Origin: Leptospirillum sp.
GTDB lineage: Bacteria > Nitrospirota > Leptospirillia > Leptospirillales > Leptospirillaceae
Length of the DNA: 5,607 nucleotides
Direction: 5' to 3'
Assembly: GCA_027346125.1 (NCBI GenBank)
Contig: DAIEST010000009.1
Span: forward strand, 1-5,607
The position numbers and the translations under genes were made by a program. Under the pieces are notes generated by a model. That model saw only the letters and a list, made by a program, of their open reading frames with translations, had not been told where the DNA came from and searched no databases. This document shows, piece after piece, positions 1-5,607 of this stretch (the first letter of the stretch is position 1; each line of letters starts with the position of its first letter).

Positions 1-990
1 CATACCCGGTGCATCCGGAAAGGGATCGACTGGGGCCAATGGATGCTCCTCCACCGGGAGGGAGTCCTGCTCCCCTCCTCCCGCTCGGGCATCCGGCTTC
101 TCGACCCCCTGTCGCTCCTGTCCCGGAAAACATCGGTCCTCCTTCACGAGGAAGTCCTGCTTCCCAACTGGAAAGAGGGCTTCCTCTACAACGAGATTTT
201 CAGGCACTGGGGCGTCGATCATGCCATCCTCGTGACGTTGCACAACGAAAAGGAATACTTCGGGACCATCTCCATCTGGCGATCTTCCGATATGCCTCCG
301 TTCAACCGGCAGGAAAAACAGTTCCTCCAAAGCGCGGCCCCGGTCATCGTCCAGGGGATCCAGGCGACCCGCTGTCTCAGGCCGGAAGAGTGGTCCCGGT
401 TTTTCCCTTCCCTATCCCCCGGATTTTCCAGCGAAAGAGGGATGGCTCTTCTCTCGCCATCCGGAACGATCCAGGGGATCGACGAAAAGGGCAAAAACCT
501 TCTGAGTCGCCTCTGGGCACTTGAGAAGGGATCGGAAGGAGAACCCGGCTCCGCTCCCCTCCCGATCCCTTTTCAGGAAATTGTCACCTCCCTGTGTTCC
601 CTGGCCGAAGAGGGAATACTGGAGTCCCACACTCCGCCGGTCAGAATCTATACCCACCCCAGCGGATTCTTCATCAAACTGGCGGGACTTCCCCTCATGG
701 ATGCGAACAACGAAGGACCCGCTTCGCTTGTCATCATCATGGAAGAGATCGAGCCCGATCTCTTCCACATCGCCAAGCTCCAGTTCATCTGGGGGCTCTC
801 GAACCGGGAGACCCAGGTCCTACAGATGCTCACGGAAGACCGCTCCGTCGACGAGATTGCATTGAACCTCAGCATCAGCTGCGCTTCCGTGCAGACCGTC
901 CTGAACCGGATCCAGGACAAGGCGGGTCTGAGTTCCCGCCGCGATCTCAGGACAACGCTCAAGGATCTTCTGTCCCGCCGGAAAACCTAG
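1..990 (+). CDS. LuxR-family transcriptional regulator with GAF/PAS-like sensor region (5' end missing)
   Basis: The frame is open from base 1 to the TAG at 988-990, giving 329 visible residues. The first in-frame ATG is at 43, but the 14 codons before it are open and no start lies among them, so the gene probably begins upstream of the window. Residues below count from base 1. Residues 54-124 resemble a GAF domain (EYFGTISIWRSSD, then FNRQEKQFLQSAAPVI). Residues 147-250 look PAS-like (LLSPSGTIQGIDEKGKNLLS). Residues 266-316 are a clear GerE/LuxR helix-turn-helix: LSNRETQVLQML, then DEIALNLSIS, then a recognition helix around ASVQTVLNRI and LSSRRDL. By family knowledge it is a cytoplasmic DNA-binding regulator. 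No receiver domain is visible, so activation by a ligand or protein partner is more likely than phosphorylation, though the missing N-terminus could change that. Targets are unknown. It is convergent with, and overlaps, the glycosyltransferase gene. Confidence 0.85.
   Translation, partial: HTRCIRKGIDWGQWMLLHREGVLLPSSRSGIRLLDPLSLLSRKTSVLLHEEVLLPNWKEGFLYNEIFRHWGVDHAILVTLHNEKEYFGTISIWRSSDMPPFNRQEKQFLQSAAPVIVQGIQATRCLRPEEWSRFFPSLSPGFSSERGMALLSPSGTIQGIDEKGKNLLSRLWALEKGSEGEPGSAPLPIPFQEIVTSLCSLAEEGILESHTPPVRIYTHPSGFFIKLAGLPLMDANNEGPASLVIIMEEIEPDLFHIAKLQFIWGLSNRETQVLQMLTEDRSVDEIALNLSISCASVQTVLNRIQDKAGLSSRRDLRTTLKDLLSRRKT
921..940 (-). terminator. Candidate hairpin just past the glycosyltransferase stop (weak)
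   Basis: GGCGGG at 921-926 and CCCGCC at 935-940 form a perfect 6-bp GC stem with an 8-nt loop. Read on the minus strand it begins 18 nt after the TGA of the glycosyltransferase gene, where a terminator would be expected. No U-run follows (the next bases are TTGTCC), so it is not a canonical intrinsic terminator. It also lies inside the helix-turn-helix coding region of the opposite gene, where GC-rich stems arise easily. CAGGACAA occurs directly on both sides, at 913-920 and 948-955. Confidence 0.2.
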
Positions 991-3900
991 CAAGGAGACC
1001 GGGCCTTCCAGGACGACGTTCCCCGGAATGGCCCTCCTGCACAGAGAGGCCTCCCTCTTTATAGAATTCTTTCCAGGGGGCGGCGGCCCTGGGGGGGACC
1101 GAAAGACCGAAATCGAGCCTGTTGAGCGACAGATTCGGATTATAGTAGGGGTCTTTCTCCATGACCTCTTTCCAGCGGCGGCGCATGTATTGCACTTCCC
1201 GATCGAAAACCTTCGACCGGGAAGGGGAATTGTGCGGTCCGAGGGACCTGGACTCGTGGTGGACAAGTTCCGCATGGGGGGTATAGACGACGAGATAGCC
1301 TTTCTCTCGCACCCGAAGGCAGAGATCGACATCGTTGAACGCGACCATCAGATGGACTTCGTCCAGTCCGCCCACTTCCCGGAACAGGTCGCGCCGGATG
1401 GCAAGGCATGCGCCCGTCACGGCCGAAAAGTTCTGGACCAGCAGGTTTCGGCCCATCTGACCCGGGTTATGGGACTCTTCTCCCGAAAACGGATGGGCTC
1501 CCAACCCGAAAATCCCCAGGATCACCCCCACATGCTGGATCTTCCGTCCGGGATAAAGAAGCCGGGCTCCGACCGCGCCCACTTCCCGGCGCACGGCATG
1601 GGAGACAAGCTCCCGGAGCCAGTCCCGGCCGACGATCTCGGTATCGTCGTTCAGCAGAACCAGAATCTCCCCCCTGGCGATCCGGGCCATCTCGTTGTTG
1701 ACTGCGGAGTAGTTGAAGGGGCCGGGCTTCTGCTTCAGAACCCTGAGATTTGTTTTTCCGGCCAGGGAACCCAGATACGAAAGGGTCTCCCGATCCGTCG
1801 CCCCGTTGTCGACGATGACCTCGAAATCGGGATAGTCGGTCTGTTCGAACAGACTGTCCAGACAGGGGCGGAGAATCTCGATCCCCTTGCCCGTGGGGAT
1901 CAGGATCGAAACGGTCGGGGCGGGATCCGGCAGCGGTCTCACGACGCGATTGTACTGGGGCAAGCCTGGAGCGGCCACCACTGTCGAGCCGGGAACGGTG
2001 CGGGAGAGATGGTCCCGTACCGCCCTGCGCGCCGCCGGGACGGCATAAGGCTTGGATCGGGCGTCCTTTGCGGTGGACCCCGGTCTCGCACGCCAGTGGT
2101 AGAGCACACGGGGGAGATGACGGATCTGCTCCGGACGGATCTTCTCGATACAGCGAAGGAGCAGGTCGTAGTCCTGGGCACCCTCCAGACCCGGCCGGAA
2201 CCCTCCGGCCTCCCTCACCAGATCCGTCCGGTAAACGGCCAGATGATTGATGTAGTTCTGGCTCAGGAGCAGATCCGGGGAGAAGTCCGGCTTGAAATAG
2301 GGATCGTAGCGGACCCCGTTCCCGTCGATCTTGTCCTCGTCGCTGTAGAGAATCCGGGCGTCCGGGCGGGCGAGAATCTCCAGCGCGACCATGTACAGGG
2401 CATGCTCGGCCAACAGGTCGTCGCAGTCCAGCAGGACGACCCACTCTCCCCCGGCCAGTTCCAGGGCGCTGTTGGAAGAATGGCAGACATGGCCGTTTTC
2501 CTTCCGGTAAACGACCCTGATGCGCCGGTCCAGCGTTTCGTACTGTCTCAGAAGACGGCGAACGGACGGCGCGGTCGAAGCGTCGTCGGCCAGGCACAAC
2601 TCCCAGTCCGGATAGAGCTGGTTGCGCACGGAATCGATCGCCTTGCCCAACCATTCCCCGGGAATGTCGTAAACCGGCATGAGAACGGAAAACAGCGGCT
2701 TCACGGGCATCTCCCGGATCTGCCGGCGGATCCCGATGCGATCGTTTTCGCCGATCGTATCGAAGGCCTCCACCCATTCGGAATAGCTTTGCCCCACCTT
2801 TCTGACCAGATGCCGGAGAACGTGGGGCTTGACCCTCCGGACAAGCATTTTCGGAAGGGGGATCCGCCGGTAAAGAAACCGGAGCATCCGGTATCCCGGA
2901 CGGGCTCCTTCCGGTTCCGGCCTGTCGGGAACGATCCGCGATTCGAGTCTCGACAGAGCGCGGGAAACGGCTTTTCGAACGACGGCCGGCATCCGGACAG
3001 GCTGAAGGGAAAAGCCCAGAATCTCGAACTCTCCCGTCTGTTCCATGGGGTCATAGCGCAGACGGCAAAGTCCGGGAGGAACGGGAAACAAATGGCGCAC
3101 ATGTCCGTTCGCCGGCAAGGGAAGCCGGATCGCCGTCTCCTCCGAATATCCTTCTCCCGTATCCGGATACAGCTTGCCGAGCGACCACACGTGTCCGGAA
3201 GTCTTGAGCGCCACATCCAGCACCATCCAGCCGGGAAAGAACGGTCCGGAAACACGGATCGTGAAATGGGGGTCGGGACCTGTCGCCCGCCAGCCATTTT
3301 CTCCCCGGCGTTCAAGATCGTGGTGCGGTTCAAGCGCGACACGCACCCCGAACGCGCTCTGGCGGATCCTGCGGACAAGCCGGAGGATCCTTCTTGCGGG
3401 GGCGGTGATCTTCCAGGAGGAGGATCCCATCATGCCTTTCACCGCCGCATCGAGACGGCAGACCCTGTCCTGCATCTCGTCCACGCGAGCCCGGAGAAGG
3501 TTCCGTTCGACTCTGATCTCCTCCAGATTCACGGTCTTTCCGATCTGTCCGGCAAAGGACGTCAGGAGCGCGTCGGGAACCGGCGAAAGAGAGGGATCGA
3601 GCTTGGAGCGCAGAAGGAACGCCCAAGGAGAAACGAAACTGGCATCGAACGCCACATCGGGATAAAACCCCCGCTCGGCGAATTTCCGAAGCCAGTACAG
3701 CACGGCGTTCCCGTCGGGATATTCCGTTCCCCGGGGATCGGAGGGATTCGCGGAAAAAAGAACGAGATCGGTCTGCCAGGAGAAACAATCGATCGCCGCC
3801 AGAGCCGCATCGATGGAGAGACCGTCCAGGACATCGAGACAGGAGACGAGATCGAACCTCGCCTCCCCGGGAGACTCCCTCCGGAACTCCGGACTCCCCG

Positions 3901-4141
3901 GAGCCGCCAAACCCATGGAATCCCCCCGGACATCGAGAACCGACACCTCGATCCCTCTTTGCCGGAGGGCCTCCTCAAGAAATCCCTTTCCGCAACCGAC
4001 AACCAGCATCGTTCGGGGATTCAGGAATTGCCTGATCCCGTCGGGCACTCTTTCGGCCGGCCCGGTGTTGCCCCAGAAATCCGGATCGCGCAAAACAGAC
4101 CGGGATGAACGTCCGGAGCCCTCGCAATGGTGTGTGCCCAT
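959..4141 (-). CDS. Multidomain polysaccharide enzyme: SAM methyltransferase fused to two GT2 glycosyltransferase domains
   Basis: This 1060-residue protein starts at an ATG behind a strong AGGAGGG; an in-frame TGA lies 22 codons upstream and no other start lies between, so the start is firm. Residues 45-190 are a class I SAM methyltransferase: glycine motif VVGCGKG (47-53), acidic residue in VSVLDVR (D70), FDLVSCLDVLDGL (97-108). Residues 205-235 are a probable coiled coil, followed by SSSWKITAPAR (240-250), a motif often seen beside GT2 domains. Residues 285-383 are beta-rich and may bind carbohydrate. Residues 482-690 form the first GT2 domain (FSVLMPVYD, DD 519-520, DCDD 572-575, QDYD 656-659). 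Residues 743-970 form the second (VSILIPT, NDD 831-833, FNDVDLC 935-941, HHESRSLG 961-968). No signal peptide or membrane segment is seen, so it is presumably cytosolic or membrane-associated. It probably adds two sugars in O-antigen or capsule assembly; the methyl acceptor and sugars are unknown. Confidence 0.93.
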   Translation of the reverse strand: MGTHHCEGSGRSSRSVLRDPDFWGNTGPAERVPDGIRQFLNPRTMLVVGCGKGFLEEALRQRGIEVSVLDVRGDSMGLAAPGSPEFRRESPGEARFDLVSCLDVLDGLSIDAALAAIDCFSWQTDLVLFSANPSDPRGTEYPDGNAVLYWLRKFAERGFYPDVAFDASFVSPWAFLLRSKLDPSLSPVPDALLTSFAGQIGKTVNLEEIRVERNLLRARVDEMQDRVCRLDAAVKGMMGSSSWKITAPARRILRLVRRIRQSAFGVRVALEPHHDLERRGENGWRATGPDPHFTIRVSGPFFPGWMVLDVALKTSGHVWSLGKLYPDTGEGYSEETAIRLPLPANGHVRHLFPVPPGLCRLRYDPMEQTGEFEILGFSLQPVRMPAVVRKAVSRALSRLESRIVPDRPEPEGARPGYRMLRFLYRRIPLPKMLVRRVKPHVLRHLVRKVGQSYSEWVEAFDTIGENDRIGIRRQIREMPVKPLFSVLMPVYDIPGEWLGKAIDSVRNQLYPDWELCLADDASTAPSVRRLLRQYETLDRRIRVVYRKENGHVCHSSNSALELAGGEWVVLLDCDDLLAEHALYMVALEILARPDARILYSDEDKIDGNGVRYDPYFKPDFSPDLLLSQNYINHLAVYRTDLVREAGGFRPGLEGAQDYDLLLRCIEKIRPEQIRHLPRVLYHWRARPGSTAKDARSKPYAVPAARRAVRDHLSRTVPGSTVVAAPGLPQYNRVVRPLPDPAPTVSILIPTGKGIEILRPCLDSLFEQTDYPDFEVIVDNGATDRETLSYLGSLAGKTNLRVLKQKPGPFNYSAVNNEMARIARGEILVLLNDDTEIVGRDWLRELVSHAVRREVGAVGARLLYPGRKIQHVGVILGIFGLGAHPFSGEESHNPGQMGRNLLVQNFSAVTGACLAIRRDLFREVGGLDEVHLMVAFNDVDLCLRVREKGYLVVYTPHAELVHHESRSLGPHNSPSRSKVFDREVQYMRRRWKEVMEKDPYYNPNLSLNRLDFGLSVPPRAAAPWKEFYKEGGLSVQEGHSGERRPGRPGLLARFSGGTEDP
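1001..1034 (+). terminator. Candidate stem-loop after the LuxR-type gene (weak)
   Basis: GGGCCTTCC (1001-1009) pairs with GGAA-T-GGCCC (1025-1034): nine base pairs with one bulged T and a 15-nt loop, starting 10 nt after the regulator's TAG. The bases that follow are not a T-tract, so intrinsic termination would be inefficient. The element is also coding sequence for the C-terminal tail of the opposite glycosyltransferase, near residues 1036-1047. Its position is the main argument for it. Confidence 0.25.
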
Positions 4142-4146
4142 GGTGT

Positions 4147-4153
4147 CCCTCCT
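4147..4153 (-). promoter_or_regulatory. Ribosome binding site of the glycosyltransferase gene
   Basis: Read on the minus strand the sequence is AGGAGGG followed by five bases and then the ATG at 4141. It is a near-perfect Shine-Dalgarno at good spacing, and it fixes the start of the 1060-residue protein. Confidence 0.85.
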
Positions 4154-4299
4154 GCTGCCGCCAGGGTTGATCGATCGGGGCCGGGAATGGATGGATGTTT
4201 TCCCTCACCCGTTCGAAGGGGGATTCCTTGCAGATTTTCCGGAATCGGACGGATCGGAATGCTGAGCAGAGTGTAGAGGGCCTTTGTTTTCATGTATGT

Positions 4300-4309
4300 C
4301 CTTCGAAGG
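4300..4309. repeat. Perfect 10-bp palindrome CCTTCGAAGG, with a related copy at 4212-4220
   Basis: CCTTCGAAGG at 4300-4309 is a complete palindrome. TTCGAAGGG at 4302-4310 recurs at 4212-4220, exactly 90 bp away in the same orientation. Both copies lie in the 170 bp upstream of the glycosyltransferase start, so they could be operator half-sites, but a palindrome this short is not unlikely by chance in GC-rich DNA. No regulator can be assigned. Confidence 0.3.
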
Positions 4310-4377
4310 GAGGACAGAATCCTGTTTTCGGGCAGGGCGGGAAAGCCTCGGGGAGGGAAGTCGCCCCTATCCGATCA

Positions 4378-4406
4378 ATAATTGTCCACGCGACACGTTG
4401 GGGCAA
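4378..4406 (-). promoter_or_regulatory. Possible sigma70-type promoter for the glycosyltransferase gene (weak)
   Basis: On the minus strand TTGCCC (4406-4401) is followed after 17 bases by AATTAT (4383-4378); each hexamer matches four of six consensus positions. Transcription would begin near 4371 and leave a leader of about 230 nt before the ATG at 4141, with the 4300-4309 palindrome inside it. Found by eye only; other sigma factors were not excluded. Confidence 0.2.
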
Positions 4407-4721
4407 GAGAGGGACTGGGCAGAAAGAGATCAGGCTGGAGAGTGGAAGAATGCCGGACAGACTGGAAAATGCGAAAATGGAGCTTGGGGCAGGAAAAACT
4501 CACGGTCTCCACAGAACATGGCCGGGAAGAATTCTCGGGCATCGCAAGCTTAAAGCGGTTCTTTATGCGCATCGGGGCAGGCAAACGGTCTTAACCAACT
4601 CCTTCAATAGTACAACAGCACAACGATGTCTTTTTCAATTGAGGACAGAACCCCCTGATGCACCCTGAGGGAAATTCAGGCGCTCTAAGCCAAATAGTTT
4701 CTCATGAAAAACTGAACTTTC

Positions 4722-4750
4722 TTGAAAAAATCCCGTGGTTTTGGTGTAGA
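4722..4750 (+). promoter_or_regulatory. Possible rightward sigma70-type promoter (weak)
   Basis: TTGAAA (4722-4727) is followed after 17 bases by TGTAGA (4745-4750), in the AT-richer part of the gap. The -10 hexamer matches only three of six positions. A perfect TTGACA at 4767-4772 lies just downstream but has no good -10 partner at 16-18 bases. If used, this promoter would give the acyltransferase gene a leader of over 500 nt, which is long, so a nearer promoter may have been missed. Confidence 0.15.
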
Positions 4751-4992
4751 GTGGGGAGCAGGATGGTTGACAGAGTCGCAAAGGACATTTCTTTCGGTCG
4801 TCTCATTCCATAGAGGCCCGCGGTGTCCAAAAGTCTCCCCCGAAGACCGAAATCCGTCCGGCTCCCGGGATGCCGCGATTCCTTTCCGGCGGGAAAACCG
4901 GGAGGAGAAATCCGGATGCTCCGAGCGTGTTCCGACTGTGTCGTTCCGGTGGCAGTCCCGGCATCCGGAGTCTCTTCCCCTCCGATACCGAT

Positions 4993-5007
4993 TTCCCTTG
5001 CAGGGAA
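4993..5007. repeat. Short perfect hairpin in the gap (6-bp stem, 3-nt loop)
   Basis: TTCCCT (4993-4998) and AGGGAA (5002-5007) pair around the loop TGC. No U-tract follows on either strand, so it does not look like an intrinsic terminator. Stems of this size are expected by chance in about 1 kb. Confidence 0.2.
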
Positions 5008-5174
5008 TTGAAAACCCGCCGCAGCGAACGTCCATTTTCCCGAGGGTCAATGTGGCCGCATCGCTGACTCTTCGCCATCACGATCCGGTCATTCGCCCAG
5101 CCAAGCCCATGCCGTTTCCCTTCTCGTCAAAAGCCTGAGACTCCTCGCTGTCGACGGGGCAGGCCGAATCGCAG

Positions 5175-5189
5175 GGGAAGAGACTTCCC
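5175..5189. repeat. Short perfect hairpin upstream of the acyltransferase gene (6-bp stem, 3-nt loop)
   Basis: GGGAAG (5175-5180) and CTTCCC (5184-5189) pair around AGA, about 100 bp before the start at 5290. It could be part of a structured leader together with the dyad at 5228-5247, but alone it is within chance expectation. Confidence 0.2.
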
Positions 5190-5227
5190 GCCGATTCCTC
5201 CCGGCATCGATCTTTCCGGAGGGAGTT

Positions 5228-5247
5228 CCGTATCCACAAAGATACGG
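5228..5247. promoter_or_regulatory. 20-bp dyad CCGTATC-N6-GATACGG upstream of the acyltransferase gene
   Basis: CCGTATC (5228-5234) and GATACGG (5241-5247) are perfect inverted copies separated by CACAAA, ending 42 bp before the ATG at 5290. Half-sites with centres 13 bp apart fit either a dimeric regulator's operator or a 7-bp RNA hairpin with a 6-nt loop in the leader. No T-run follows, so termination is unlikely. It is the longest perfect dyad noticed in the gap. Which protein, if any, binds is unknown. Confidence 0.4.
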
Positions 5248-5278
5248 TAGAGGAAGAACCCGGATACCTTTGACTTCT

Positions 5279-5282
5279 GGAG
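5279..5282 (+). promoter_or_regulatory. Ribosome binding site of the acyltransferase gene
   Basis: GGAG is followed by seven bases and the ATG at 5290. An in-frame TAG at 5248-5250 and the absence of any other start between it and 5290 make this the only workable start. Confidence 0.65.
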
Positions 5283-5289
5283 TGACACG

Positions 5290-5607
5290 ATGACTGCCAT
5301 ACGACGTTCGTTCCGGATTCCCTGCCTCCTCCAGAAACGGCTCCTCGGCGCACTGCGCTGGACGATCTGCATCCTTCCGGAAAGAACAGCCCTGTTTCTG
5401 GGAGCCCATGTCGGAAGCCTTCTCCGTGTTCTCCTCCCGAAGAAGGTGGGCATCATTCGCGATAACCTCGCCAAGTCCGATCTGATCCTGGCGGAGGGGG
5501 AATCCCCTCGAACGTTCGAACGGAAGGTCTTCCGCCATTTCGGGATTCTGGGAGTCGAGTTTCTCCGGATGAAGATCATGTCCGACGAAATGATGCGGGA
5601 GAAGTTT
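5290..5607 (+). CDS. Lipid A acyltransferase, LpxL/HtrB family (3' end missing)
   Basis: This open frame starts at the ATG behind GGAG and runs off the window after 106 codons. The N-terminus is basic and hydrophobic (LLQKRLLGALRWTICILP, residues 13-30), consistent with an inner-membrane anchor. It is followed by LGAHVGSLLRVLLP (37-50), IIRDNLAKSD (55-64) and FRHFGILGVEFLRM (81-94). That order (leading helix, a helix ending in a basic patch, an xxNL motif, then a helix with Glu and Arg) is typical of the LpxL/LpxM/HtrB family. Family members transfer an acyl chain from acyl-ACP to a lipid A precursor on the cytoplasmic face of the inner membrane. The HX4D/E catalytic motif usually lies beyond residue 110 and so falls outside the window; activity cannot be confirmed. 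The family may also include acyltransferases for other lipids. It is divergent from the glycosyltransferase gene, which fits an envelope locus. Confidence 0.8.
   Translation, partial: MTAIRRSFRIPCLLQKRLLGALRWTICILPERTALFLGAHVGSLLRVLLPKKVGIIRDNLAKSDLILAEGESPRTFERKVFRHFGILGVEFLRMKIMSDEMMREKF

Larger units (their letters stand above)
4142..5289. other. Long intergenic region between divergent genes, no convincing protein gene
   Basis: About 1.15 kb separates the start of the glycosyltransferase gene (leftward) from the start of the acyltransferase gene (rightward). Several open frames exist on both strands (for example 4195-4668 plus, 4685-5050 minus, 4722-5138 plus), but their translations are rich in Arg, Pro and Ser, show no recognisable domain, overlap one another in opposite directions and lack good ribosome binding sites. 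The part around 4580-4750 is visibly richer in A and T than the rest, as expected of promoter DNA. No tRNA, riboswitch core or insertion-sequence end was recognised. The region could hold regulatory DNA for both genes, an unrecognised small RNA, or a decayed gene. Confidence 0.6.

Noticed and set aside
1467..2777. A 436-codon minus-strand frame inside the glycosyltransferase gene
   Set aside because: It is an out-of-frame reading of the GT2 coding region, rich in Arg, Gly and Pro, with no domain of its own.
1028..4108. A 1026-codon open frame on the plus strand, antisense to the glycosyltransferase gene
   Set aside because: Its codons are in exact register with those of the minus-strand gene, so it stays open simply because that gene avoids TTA, CTA and TCA codons, as expected with GC-rich codon use. 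The translation has no recognisable domain, and the opposite strand has clear motifs and a strong ribosome site.
4207..4225. GTTCGAA resembling a tRNA T-loop
   Set aside because: The flanking bases do not form the T-stem (the conserved G53-C61 pair is missing on both strands) and no acceptor or anticodon arm is present.
4310..4650. 10-bp direct repeat GAGGACAGAA at 4310-4319 and 4641-4650, considered as a target-site duplication around a small mobile element
   Set aside because: The sequence between has no matching terminal inverted repeats and no transposase remnant, and one 10-bp repeat in over 1 kb is about what chance gives.
4195..4668. 157-codon plus-strand frame in the gap
   Set aside because: No domain, no clear ribosome site, unnatural composition, and it overlaps other frames of equal quality on the opposite strand.
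4767..4795. Perfect -35 hexamer TTGACA at 4767-4772
   Set aside because: No acceptable -10 hexamer lies 16-18 bases downstream (the 17-base position reads TCTTTC).
4685..5138. Opposed frames at 4685-5050 and 4803-5081 (minus) and 4722-5138 (plus)
   Set aside because: They cover the same DNA on both strands; the translations are Arg/Pro/Ser-rich and unrecognisable, and no start has a good Shine-Dalgarno.

Overview
The window looks like chromosomal DNA from a GC-rich Gram-negative bacterium. One edge gene belongs to the LpxL/HtrB lipid A acyltransferase family and the large central gene is an O-antigen/surface-polysaccharide type glycosyltransferase, so an LPS-bearing outer membrane is implied. 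Codon and protein style recall acidophilic Nitrospirota such as Leptospirillum, but that is only an impression and nothing here proves the taxon. No tRNA, rRNA, CRISPR array or recognisable transposase was seen.

Layout: (1) Bases 1-990, plus strand: the 3' part of a LuxR-type transcriptional regulator with a GAF-like region, a PAS-like region and a C-terminal GerE helix-turn-helix; its true start lies to the left of the window. (2) Bases 959-4141, minus strand: one 1060-residue protein joining a class I SAM methyltransferase, a short coiled coil, a beta-rich middle region and two GT2 glycosyltransferase domains. It converges on the regulator and the two coding ends overlap by 32 bp. (3) Bases 4142-5289: about 1.15 kb between divergent genes with no convincing protein gene; it holds weak promoter candidates and several short inverted repeats, the clearest being a 20-bp dyad at 5228-5247. 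(4) Bases 5290-5607, plus strand: the first 106 codons of a lipid A acyltransferase-like gene that runs off the right edge.

The genes fit a cell-envelope theme: the central multidomain enzyme would build, and perhaps methylate, a surface glycan, and the right-hand gene would acylate lipid A. The regulator could control one or both, but nothing in the sequence shows this. The most interesting object is the methyltransferase-GT2-GT2 fusion; the long non-coding gap is the main unexplained stretch.
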